Source: Nocardioides speluncae (GTDB lineage Bacteria > Actinomycetota > Actinomycetes > Propionibacteriales > Nocardioidaceae). Taken from it: a stretch of DNA of 52,563 nucleotides. Of this stretch, positions 9,087 to 16,266 are shown piece after piece. The stretch spans positions 1-52,563 of the forward strand of contig NZ_QEOO01000019.1 in NCBI RefSeq assembly GCF_003121585.1, written 5' to 3'. A model generated the notes under the pieces. The model worked only from the letters and a program-made list of their open reading frames with translations, was not told where the DNA came from and did not search any database. Position 1 is the stretch's first letter, and each line of letters opens with the position of its first letter. A program made the translations under genes and the position numbers.

Positions 9087-10508
9087 TCACCGGAGCCCGT
9101 TGGCCTTGGTCTTCGCCGGCTTGTCCGAGGAGTACAGCCAGGCGCGGAAGAAGCCGTCGAGCCGCTCGCCGCTGACGTTCTCGGCGAGCTGCTGGAAGCT
9201 TGCGACCGAACCGTTGGCATTGGCCTTCTGCCGCAGCCAGGTGCGCACCAGCCGGGTGAAGTCGGCGTTGCCGATCCGGTGCCGGAGCGCCTGCACGGTC
9301 ATCGCGCCGCGGAAGTAGATCGCCTGGTCGAAGATCCGGCCGGCGCCCGGACGCGCCACCTTGACGTCCCAGAAGACGTCGGAGGCCGGCAGCGCGTTGT
9401 AGAGGTTCAGCATCCAGCGCTGCGCGGTCGGACCGCCGTGGCCCTCGTTGTAGCGGGCCTCCATGAACGTCGCGAAGCCCTCGTTGAGCCAGATGTCGCG
9501 CCAGTTGCGCACCGAGACCGAGTTGCCGAACCACTGGTGGGCCTGCTCGTGGACCACGACGTAGACCTCCTCCGGCCCGCCCCAGTACTGGTAAACCGGG
9601 CGGGTCTGGGTCTCCAGCGCGAAGCCGGGCGAGAAGCCGGTGGTCAGGCCGCCGGTCGACTTGAACGGGTACGGCCCGAGCTGCTTGGTGAGCCACTTGA
9701 CCACGGCCGGGGTGCGCTTGAGCAGCGCCATCGACTCGTCCTGCTGGCTCTTGGACAGCCTGCGGGACACAGCGAGCGTGTAGGGCAGCCCGTTGCTGGT
9801 GCCGCTCTTGATGTTGTAGGAGCCGACCGCGAAGAAGGCGAGGTAGGTCGCCATCTTGCCGGCGCCGCGCCAGCGCCAGGTGGTCTGGTTGCCGACGGTC
9901 TGGCGGCTGGCCAGGGTCCCGTTGGAGACCACCTGCCGGTCCTTGGGAGCGGTGATCTTGACGTCGAAGGTCGCCTTGTCGCGCGGGTGCTCGTTGGCGG
10001 CGAACCACCAGGCGCCGCTGTGGGGCTCGTTGAGCGCGAGCGCCTCGTGCCGGTTGGCGAGGAACGGCTGCTCGCTGCCCCACTTGATCTTCGACGGGTA
10101 CCCGACGTACGCGACCTCGACGGTGAAGGACTGGCCCTTCCACAGCGGCTTGGCCGGCGTGACCTGCAGCTCGCGAAGGCTGGTCTTGCGGAACTTCGCC
10201 TTCGTGCCGTTGACCTTGACCGACGTCGGCCGCAGCACCAGGTCGAGGTTGAACCGGGACAGCGGGTGCAGCGCCCGCGCGGTGAGCTTGGTGGTCCCGG
10301 TCAGCCGGGAGTCCGACATCCGGAAGGTGTCGCGGATGTCGTAGTGGCCGACGTCGTACCCGCCGTTGCCGTCCTTCGGGAAGTAGGGGTCACCGATCCC
10401 CTCCGAGCCGGGCCGCGGCGGCGCCTGCGCCAACCCGACCGCGCCCGAGGCGATCGATCCTGCGAGTACGACGGCAGCCACGCCGGCGGCAAGTCGGCGT
10501 CGGATCAT
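9087..10508 (-). CDS. Secreted M1-family metallopeptidase, copy B
   Basis: 473 residues with a clear signal peptide (about residues 1-28, RRRLAAGVAAVVLAGSIASG) and the M1 aminopeptidase-like body: beta domain, EPHSGAWWFAANEHPRDKA, then HEQAHQWFG with NEGFATFME about 20 residues later, completing the HEXXH-X18-E zinc site. It lacks the long C-terminal domain of PepN, as do many secreted actinobacterial M1 proteins. AGGAGAGA precedes the ATG. It is a tandem copy of the gene just upstream (10560-11978), with 51 nt between them. Confidence 0.92.
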   Translation of the reverse strand: MIRRRLAAGVAAVVLAGSIASGAVGLAQAPPRPGSEGIGDPYFPKDGNGGYDVGHYDIRDTFRMSDSRLTGTTKLTARALHPLSRFNLDLVLRPTSVKVNGTKAKFRKTSLRELQVTPAKPLWKGQSFTVEVAYVGYPSKIKWGSEQPFLANRHEALALNEPHSGAWWFAANEHPRDKATFDVKITAPKDRQVVSNGTLASRQTVGNQTTWRWRGAGKMATYLAFFAVGSYNIKSGTSNGLPYTLAVSRRLSKSQQDESMALLKRTPAVVKWLTKQLGPYPFKSTGGLTTGFSPGFALETQTRPVYQYWGGPEEVYVVVHEQAHQWFGNSVSVRNWRDIWLNEGFATFMEARYNEGHGGPTAQRWMLNLYNALPASDVFWDVKVARPGAGRIFDQAIYFRGAMTVQALRHRIGNADFTRLVRTWLRQKANANGSVASFQQLAENVSGERLDGFFRAWLYSSDKPAKTKANGLR

Positions 10509-10559
10509 GTGGTCTCTCCTGCTAGTCGAGGTCTGGTGGATGCATGCATGTGCGAAGGA

Positions 10560-11978
10560 TCAGAGCAGGCCGTTGGCCTGGGTCTTGGCGGGCTTGTTGG
10601 TGCTGAGCAGCCAGGCGTTGAAGAAGCCGCCGAGCTGCTCACCGCTGACCACCTCGGCCAGCTGCCGGAAGTTCGCGACCGAGCCGTTGCCGTTGCGCTT
10701 GTTGCGCAGCCAGGTGCGGATCAGGTCGCTGAAGTCGTCCTCGCCGATCCGGTGCCGAAGCGCCTGCACAGTCATCGCGCCCCGGTCGTAGACGGCGATG
10801 TCGAACAGCTTCGTCGCGCCCGGGTTCCCGATCTTGACGTCCCAGAACGGTGCCGATGATCCGAAGTCGTCGTAGGTGGCGAGCAGCCAGTCCTGAGCTG
10901 TCGGCCCGCCGTGCTCCTCGTCGTAGAGCTTCTCCATGAAGGTCGCGAAGCCCTCGTTGAGCCAGATGTCGCGCCAGCCGTGCACCGAGACCAGGTCACC
11001 GAACCACTGGTGCGCCTGCTCGTGGACCACGACGGAGAAGCAGAACAGACCGCAGCCCGGCGGATAGACGGGACGGGTCTGTGTCTCCAGCGCGAAGCCC
11101 AGGTTGAACCCGGTGGCCAAGCCGCCGGTCGTCCGGAACGGGTAGGGACCGAGCTTGGTCGTCAGCCACTGCACGACCTCCGGCGTCTTCGCCAGCAGCG
11201 TCATCGACTGGTCCTGCTGGCTCTTCGGAGGCCGCTGCGACACCGCGATGGTGTACGGCCGTCCGTGGCTGGTGCCCGACTTCATGGTGTAGTCGCCAAC
11301 GGCGAAGAACGCGGCGTAGGTAGCCATGGTGCCGGCGCCGTTCCAGTGCCAGGTGGTCTGGCCGCCCGCGGTCCTCTTGCCGGCCAGCACGCCGTTGGAG
11401 ACCACCTCCCGGCCGTTGGGCGCGGTGATCCGGACGTCGAACCTCGCCTTGTCGCGCGGGTGCTCGTTAGCGGCGAACCACCAGGCCCCGCTGTGAGGCT
11501 CGTTCAGGGCCAGCACCTCTTTGGAGTTGGCCCAGAACGGCTGCTCGTCGCCCCACTTGATCCTGCCCGGGTACCCGGTGTACTTCACCGACACGGTGAA
11601 CGTCTTCCCGGCCGCGATCGGCTTGGCCGGGGTGACCTGTAGCTCGCGCTGGCTGGTCTTGCGGAAGCGCGCCTTGACCCCGTTGACCTTGACCGACGTT
11701 GGCCGCAGCACCAGGTCGAGGTTGAACCGGGTCAGCCCGTGCTTGGCCCGGGCGGTGACCTTGGTGGTGCCGGTCAGCCGCTGGTCGGACATGCGGATGG
11801 TGTCGCGTACGTCGTAGTGCCCGACGTCGTACCCGCCGTTGCCGTCCTTCGGGAAGTACGGGTCGCCGATGCCTGCGGCCCCGGGGCGCGGGGCCGGGGC
11901 CTGGCCGACCGCGCCCGAGGCGATCGATCCGGCGAGTACGACGGCCGCCGCTGCGGCGGCCATCCTCCTGCCAATCAT
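10560..11978 (-). CDS. Secreted M1-family metallopeptidase, copy A
   Basis: 472 residues, colinear with copy B over its whole length: signal peptide, EPHSGAWWFAANEHPRDKA, HEQAHQWFG and NEGFATFME are all kept, so both copies look active. Differences cluster around residues 320-360; this copy has PGCGLFCFSV, a cysteine pair absent from copy B, just before the zinc helix. The ATG overlaps the stop of the truncated AMP-ligase-like gene by 4 nt (ATGA) and is preceded by AGGGGGAA. Probable role: extracellular peptide or peptidoglycan-stem processing; the substrate is unknown. Confidence 0.92.
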   Translation of the reverse strand: MIGRRMAAAAAAVVLAGSIASGAVGQAPAPRPGAAGIGDPYFPKDGNGGYDVGHYDVRDTIRMSDQRLTGTTKVTARAKHGLTRFNLDLVLRPTSVKVNGVKARFRKTSQRELQVTPAKPIAAGKTFTVSVKYTGYPGRIKWGDEQPFWANSKEVLALNEPHSGAWWFAANEHPRDKARFDVRITAPNGREVVSNGVLAGKRTAGGQTTWHWNGAGTMATYAAFFAVGDYTMKSGTSHGRPYTIAVSQRPPKSQQDQSMTLLAKTPEVVQWLTTKLGPYPFRTTGGLATGFNLGFALETQTRPVYPPGCGLFCFSVVVHEQAHQWFGDLVSVHGWRDIWLNEGFATFMEKLYDEEHGGPTAQDWLLATYDDFGSSAPFWDVKIGNPGATKLFDIAVYDRGAMTVQALRHRIGEDDFSDLIRTWLRNKRNGNGSVANFRQLAEVVSGEQLGGFFNAWLLSTNKPAKTQANGLL

Positions 11979-12610
11979 GTGGTTCCCCCTGTTAGGTCGA
12001 GCGGCGTGCGGGAGGCGAGTCGCTCGAGTCGTTGACCCGGTGGTGTGGCCTGGTCGAAGGCATCACGTACGACAACGTCGCTGCCGGCCACGGAGTACGC
12101 CGTGGCGTCGGGGCCGACCTCGGCGCAGGGCGCGGCGTCGGTGCGGCCGGCGGCCAGCGCGGCCTCCCAGTCGAGGTCGCGGCGCAGATCGACCGGCTCG
12201 ACGCCGCGCACGAGGCAAACGCTCGGCGTATGGGCGCCGAAGACGGGTGGGTGCGCGGTCGCCACCAGCACCGGCTGGTAGAGGTCGACGACGGCAGCGA
12301 GGTCAGCTGCTAGGGCCGCGGCGTACACCGCACCAAGGCGGGCGCACGCGAGCTCGGCGACGACCACGTCCTGCGGGTCGGTCAGTGCCAGCACCACCCG
12401 GTCGCCGACACCGACCCCGAGCGCGCGGAAGGCCCCCGCCAGCGCGCCGACCCGTTCGAGCAGGTTGGCGAAGTCGACCGAGCCGTCGGTCAGCAGCAGC
12501 GCGGGCTCCTCGGCGGCGCCGTGCACGACGTGACGGTCGACAGCGTTGAAGCAGAGGTTGAGCGAGCCGGACCGGCCGTCGCCGGGCTGGCGGAACCAGG
12601 TCAGGTCCAT
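11975..12610 (-). CDS. Truncated AMP-dependent synthetase-like protein (N-terminal lobe only)
   Basis: 211 residues from the ATG at 12610, preceded by a purine-rich GGGGGAG. The opening SLNLCFNAVDRHV and the following LLERVGALAGAFRALGVGVGDRVVLAL resemble the first 190 residues of acetyl/propionyl-CoA synthetases. It ends where the ATP P-loop (YTSGTTG-KGV) should be: GPDATAYSVAGSDVVVRD sits there and lacks the Thr/Ser/Gly loop. Adenylation and C-terminal domains are absent, so catalysis is not expected. The frame is open and its stop overlaps the M1 copy A start, which argues for a maintained gene rather than debris. Function unknown. A start further upstream would remove a good ribosome site. 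Confidence 0.7.
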   Translation of the reverse strand: MDLTWFRQPGDGRSGSLNLCFNAVDRHVVHGAAEEPALLLTDGSVDFANLLERVGALAGAFRALGVGVGDRVVLALTDPQDVVVAELACARLGAVYAAALAADLAAVVDLYQPVLVATAHPPVFGAHTPSVCLVRGVEPVDLRRDLDWEAALAAGRTDAAPCAEVGPDATAYSVAGSDVVVRDAFDQATPPGQRLERLASRTPLDLTGGTT

Positions 12611-12789
12611 GGCGACTCCCCCTCTCGACCGGCTCTCTACTCGAACGCCTTGCAGGGTAGACGGCCGCTCCGACAAACCGCGAACCCGGCGTCCACAGGT
12701 AATTCGGTTGCGCCGCCGACGACCGGCCTGGGAGCCTGCTCCGGAGCGCCCCGGCATCGGCCGGTGCCCCGTCCGAGAGGAGCAGTGAC

Positions 12790-12897
12790 ATGGCTACGAC
12801 TGTCTTCGGCCTGTCCTCAGACCGTCCCTCTCAGATCTGGAGCACCACCACCGATGTCTTCACAGTTCTTCTCCTCGAGCGAGCAGCTCGAACCTGA
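12790..12897 (+). CDS. Possible 35-residue leader peptide overlapping the RIO kinase start
   Basis: An ATG at 12790 follows GAGAGGAG by 7 nt, a better ribosome site than that of the kinase itself. The frame encodes MATTVFGLSSDRPSQIWSTT and ends with TGA at 12897, 44 nt inside the kinase gene in another frame. Its codons are less GC-rich at the third position than those of the neighbours, which argues against a normal protein. It could act by translational coupling, or be chance. An alternative is a GTG at 12785 in the kinase frame. Confidence 0.3.
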   Translation: MATTVFGLSSDRPSQIWSTTTDVFTVLLLERAART

Positions 12898-13729
12898 CCT
12901 CGACGGGATCGACCCGCGCTTCGTCTTCGACTTCACCGCGTACGACGACCTTGGCGACGGCCAGCGCTGGTCCACCTGGCTGAACGTCGAACCACTCTGC
13001 CGCGGCCCCGAGCCCCGGCCCGACTGGGTGATCACCTCACAGGCGGCGATCGACACCGAGCTCGGCGTACTCAAGACCGGCAAGGAAGGCGACGTCTTCC
13101 TGCTCGAACGCGCCGTACCCGACGGGCCGTCTGTGGTGATGGCGGCCAAGCGCTACCGCGGCGAGGAGCACCGCGACTTCCACCGCTCCGGGGCCTACAC
13201 CGAGGGCCGGCGGGTCCGCAACAGCCGCGACACCCGGGCGATGGCCAAGAAGTCCGCCTTCGGGCGGGCCGTCGCGGCCGGCCAGTGGGCGATGGCCGAG
13301 TGGGACGCGCTGGTCCGGTTCTGGAACCTCGGGCTGCCCGTCCCCTACCCGGTCCAGATCGACGGCACCGAGATCCTGATGGAGTGGATCACCGTCGACG
13401 GCGAGACGGCGCCCCGGCTGGCCCAGATGAAGGCCGGTGACCCGCGGCTGGAGCACTGGTTCGGGCAGCTGCGGGAGTCGATGGCGACCATGGTGCAGAA
13501 CGGCGTGGTCCACGGCGACCTGTCGGCGTACAACATCCTCGCGGCGGGCGAGCGGCTGGTGATCATCGACCTGCCGCAGGTGGTGGACGTGATCGGCAAT
13601 CCGCAGGGTATGGACTTCCTGATGCGCGACTGCGCGAACATCTGCAACTGGTTCCGGCACAAGGGGCTGTCTCCCGAGCTCGCCGACGAGCACACGCTGT
13701 TCGGCGACCTCGTGTCCACGGCGTTCTGA
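12854..13729 (+). CDS. RIO1-type atypical serine/threonine kinase
   Basis: 291 residues. ATP-binding lysine in VMAAKRYRG, a linker with YTEGRRVRNSRDTRAMAKKS, hinge EILMEWITVDG, catalytic loop VVHGDLSAYNIL (HGDxxxxN) and metal-binding IIDLPQ in place of DFG, which is the RIO1 signature. RIO1 kinases/ATPases mature the small ribosomal subunit in eukaryotes and archaea; bacterial members are sporadic and their role is unsettled. ATG chosen at 12854 with GGAG 11 nt upstream; a GTG at 12785 would add 23 residues. A methyltransferase gene follows after 21 nt. Confidence 0.9.
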   Translation: MSSQFFSSSEQLEPDLDGIDPRFVFDFTAYDDLGDGQRWSTWLNVEPLCRGPEPRPDWVITSQAAIDTELGVLKTGKEGDVFLLERAVPDGPSVVMAAKRYRGEEHRDFHRSGAYTEGRRVRNSRDTRAMAKKSAFGRAVAAGQWAMAEWDALVRFWNLGLPVPYPVQIDGTEILMEWITVDGETAPRLAQMKAGDPRLEHWFGQLRESMATMVQNGVVHGDLSAYNILAAGERLVIIDLPQVVDVIGNPQGMDFLMRDCANICNWFRHKGLSPELADEHTLFGDLVSTAF

Positions 13730-13750
13730 CCCGTCATCTAGGTTCGGGGC

Positions 13751-14407
13751 GTGACTACAGAGCCCCGTGACTGGCAGAGCGAGGCCGACCGGCTCGCCGC
13801 CGCGACCGACGACCCGACGGCCTGGTTCGAGACGCTGTACGCCGCCGGCGTCGCGGGCGAGGTGAGCATGCCGTGGGACCGCGACCAGCCCCACTGGGCG
13901 CTGCAGGAGTGGTCCCACGGCAGGGCCGCGGCCGAGGGTGCCCGGGGGCTGGTCGTGGGCTGCGGGCTCGGCGGCGACGCCGAGCACCTCGCCGCGCTCG
14001 GCTTCGCCACCACCGCGTTCGACATCTCGGAGACAGCGGTGGCCACAGCTCGGGCACGGCACCCCGAGTCGAGCGTCGACTACCACGTCGCCGACCTCTT
14101 TGCGCTGCCGCCGGAGTGGCGCCAGAGGTTCGACCTGGTCGTGGAGATCTTCACCGCTCAGGCACTCCCCCGCGACCTCCGGTCTCGCGCGACTGCCGCG
14201 ATCCGCGACCTGGTCGCGCCGCGCGGCCAGCTGCTGGCGATCGAGGCGATCCTGCCGGCCGACGACGACGGCTCCGGTCCCCCGTGGCCGTTCACCCGGT
14301 CCGACATCGACGCCTTCGCCGGCGACGGACTGTCGCTGGTCTCGGTCGATGAGCTCGCTCAGCCCGACAGCTTCCCGCTGTGGCGGGCCGAGCTGCGCCG
14401 TACCTGA
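13751..14407 (+). CDS. Class I SAM-dependent methyltransferase (thiopurine methyltransferase-like)
   Basis: 218 residues. The N-terminus (WFETLYAAG, PWDRDQPHWAL) and the glycine motif VVGCGLGGDAEHLAALG followed by TAFDISETAV match the TPMT-like branch of Rossmann methyltransferases; FDLVVEIFTAQAL and LLAIEAI form motifs IV-V. It probably methylates a small molecule using S-adenosylmethionine in the cytoplasm. The bluB GTG begins 2 nt after its stop, so the two are coexpressed. The target cannot be named. Confidence 0.85.
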   Translation: MTTEPRDWQSEADRLAAATDDPTAWFETLYAAGVAGEVSMPWDRDQPHWALQEWSHGRAAAEGARGLVVGCGLGGDAEHLAALGFATTAFDISETAVATARARHPESSVDYHVADLFALPPEWRQRFDLVVEIFTAQALPRDLRSRATAAIRDLVAPRGQLLAIEAILPADDDGSGPPWPFTRSDIDAFAGDGLSLVSVDELAQPDSFPLWRAELRRT

Positions 14408-14408
14408 C

Positions 14409-15032
14409 GTGGACCTGTACGACGCCGTCCGGCGCCGCCGCGACACCCGCGCCGAGTTCACGGGCTCACCTGTGTCCGACGACGTGCTGGAGCGGGTGCT
14501 GGCCGCCGCCCACTCCGCGCCGAGCGTGGGCATGTCGCAACCCTGGGACTTCGTGCTTGTCCGCGACGCCGGGCTCCGCGAGGAGTTCCGCGATCACGTG
14601 GCCGCGGAGCGCGAGATCTTCGCGTCCTCGCTCGCCGGGGAGCGTGCGGACACATTCGCGAGGATCAAGGTCGAGGGGATCATGGAGTCCGGGCTCGGCG
14701 TGGTCGTCGGCTACGACCCGTCCCGCGGCGGCCCGGCCGTCCTCGGCCGGCACGCGATTGCCGATGCCGGCCTCTACTCGGTCTGCCTCGCCATCCAGAA
14801 CCTCTGGCTCGCGGCGACCGCCGAGGGCCTCGGCGTCGGCTGGGTGAGCTTCTACCGCGAAGAGTTCCTGCGCGACCTGGTCGGCTTCCCCGCCCACGTC
14901 CGGCCGGTCGCCTGGCTCTGCGTCGGCGCGGTCGCCGAACTGCCCGACGTACCGGATCTGGAGCGGTTCGGCTGGCGGCACCGGTCCCCGCTGGCGTCCG
15001 TGGTGCACCAGGACCGCTACCTGCCTCGGTAG
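14409..15032 (+). CDS. bluB: 5,6-dimethylbenzimidazole synthase
   Basis: Oxygen-dependent conversion of FMNH2 to 5,6-dimethylbenzimidazole, the lower ligand of cobalamin. 207 residues of nitroreductase fold with RRRDTRAEF at the start, AAHSAPSVGMSQPWDFV for flavin binding, a short central insert, and SVCLAIQNLWLAATAEGLGVGWVSF, the BluB signature distinguishing it from general nitroreductases. GTG start 2 nt after the methyltransferase stop. No other cobalamin gene and no cobalamin riboswitch is visible here, so it stands apart from the main pathway. Confidence 0.9.
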   Translation: MDLYDAVRRRRDTRAEFTGSPVSDDVLERVLAAAHSAPSVGMSQPWDFVLVRDAGLREEFRDHVAAEREIFASSLAGERADTFARIKVEGIMESGLGVVVGYDPSRGGPAVLGRHAIADAGLYSVCLAIQNLWLAATAEGLGVGWVSFYREEFLRDLVGFPAHVRPVAWLCVGAVAELPDVPDLERFGWRHRSPLASVVHQDRYLPR

Positions 15033-15041
15033 GTTCGGGCC

Positions 15042-16166
15042 ATGAAGCACACGCGCGGACGGGTCGTCGAGGTGGACTCGCTGGCGGCCTTCGACCTGCG
15101 GCTGGCGCGCGGGGTCCGGTCCCTCGACGGCTGGCACCTGCGCGGGCTCGACCTCACCTCGCGCGGACCGATCCTCGGGAAGGTCGAGGTCGCGGGAGCG
15201 CTGTTCCTCGGCTGCCAGTTCGGCGACGGCGACGAAGGAGCGATGCGCGACCGGGGAGCCGTCGTCTTCCCGACCATCCCGGACGCCCCGGTCGACAGCT
15301 ACCGCTCCAAGCTCTACACCGCGCGCGACCTGTACGACGTCACGCCGTACGACCGCTCGTTCGACGCCCGCGCCCACGCCTGGTCCCAGCGGCCCGCCGA
15401 CCCGGACTCCGCGCTCGCCCAGGCGCTGCACGACCACGCGGTCGACGAAGCGCTCGGCCGCTGGGTGAAGGATCGCCGGCTGGTCGGCGTCATGGGCGCG
15501 CATGCACTGGCGCGCGGTGAGGTCGGGTACGCCGATGCCGCGCGGCTCGGACACGCGCTCGGCGGCTCGCTGGTGGTCGCCACCGGCGGTGGGCCGGGTG
15601 CGATGGAGGCCGCCAACCTGGGCGCCTGGCTGTCACGCCAGCCGGGCGGCGTACTCGACGAGGCGCTGGGGATGCTCGCGGAGGTGCCGTCGTTCCGGCC
15701 GGACATCGGTGCCTGGGCTGAGGCCGCGTTCGCCGTACTCGACAAGTGGCCGGACGGCGGAGAGTCGCTGGGCATCCCGACCTGGCACTACGGCCACGAG
15801 CCGCCCAACCCGTTCGCGTCGGCGATCGCGAAGTACTTCCGCAACGCCACCCGCGAGGCGATCCTGCTGGAGATCTGCGACGCCGGCATCGTCTTCCTCC
15901 CCGGCGCCGGCGGCACCGTGCAGGAGATCTTCCAGGACGCCTGTGAGAACTACTACGCCGACGAGTCCTCGGTCGCGCCGATGGTGCTGGTCGGCGAGGC
16001 CTACTGGACCGAGCAGGTGCCCGCCTGGCCGCTGCTCCGGGCACTCGCCAAGGGCCGCCCGATGGAGCCGCACGTGCACCTCGTCGACACCCTCGAGGAG
16101 GCTGCTGGTGTGGTCTCCGGTGCGGGGACCTCGGCATCGGAGCGACGTCATACGAACCGTTCGTGA
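15042..16166 (+). CDS. LOG-family Rossmann-fold nucleotide-binding protein
   Basis: 374 residues. A unique N-terminal part (about 1-135) precedes the LOG-like core: VGVMGAHALARG, ATGGGPGAMEAANLGAW (GGGxGxMxx nucleotide loop) and LPGAGGTVQEIFQ in the place of the PGGxGTxxE motif. LOG proteins are nucleoside-monophosphate phosphoribohydrolases; the changed PGAGGT and extra domain make activity uncertain. It starts 9 nt after bluB. The last residues (RRHTNRS) and the stop are encoded by the first arm of the palindromic repeat at 16144, so the C-terminus looks remodelled by repeat insertion. Confidence 0.85.
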   Translation: MKHTRGRVVEVDSLAAFDLRLARGVRSLDGWHLRGLDLTSRGPILGKVEVAGALFLGCQFGDGDEGAMRDRGAVVFPTIPDAPVDSYRSKLYTARDLYDVTPYDRSFDARAHAWSQRPADPDSALAQALHDHAVDEALGRWVKDRRLVGVMGAHALARGEVGYADAARLGHALGGSLVVATGGGPGAMEAANLGAWLSRQPGGVLDEALGMLAEVPSFRPDIGAWAEAAFAVLDKWPDGGESLGIPTWHYGHEPPNPFASAIAKYFRNATREAILLEICDAGIVFLPGAGGTVQEIFQDACENYYADESSVAPMVLVGEAYWTEQVPAWPLLRALAKGRPMEPHVHLVDTLEEAAGVVSGAGTSASERRHTNRS

Positions 16167-16239
16167 TAGCGCATGTTTCGTATGACGTCCCGTGGGACGT
16201 CATACGTAGCGGCATCAGTAGCGACCGGAGCGTATGACG
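16144..16239. repeat. Multi-arm palindromic repeat and bidirectional terminator
   Basis: Four copies of a GACGTCATACG-type arm in alternating orientation: 16144-16156 (+), 16179-16191 (-), 16194-16206 (+), 16231-16239 (-). Arms 1 and 2 form a 13-bp stem with a 20-nt loop; arms 2 and 3 form a perfect 13-bp stem with only GT between, so the two pairings compete. It lies between the convergent LOG and ugd genes, where a terminator for both is expected. Related arms recur at 25090-25131 and 45947-46015. Confidence 0.7.
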
Positions 16240-16266
16240 CACTCCCGCCGGCCGCGCCGCCGCGCG

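Noticed and set aside
9087..11978. One M1 peptidase gene split by a frameshift
   Set aside because: Each half is complete with its own signal peptide, zinc site and ribosome site; they are duplicates.
12611..12757. Longer N-terminus for the truncated AMP-ligase-like protein
   Set aside because: The added residues are Arg/Gly-rich without family similarity, and the GGGGGAG site belongs to the ATG at 12610.
14300..14410. Cobalamin riboswitch before bluB
   Set aside because: bluB starts 2 nt after the methyltransferase stop; no B12-box-like sequence was seen and coding sequence fills the region.
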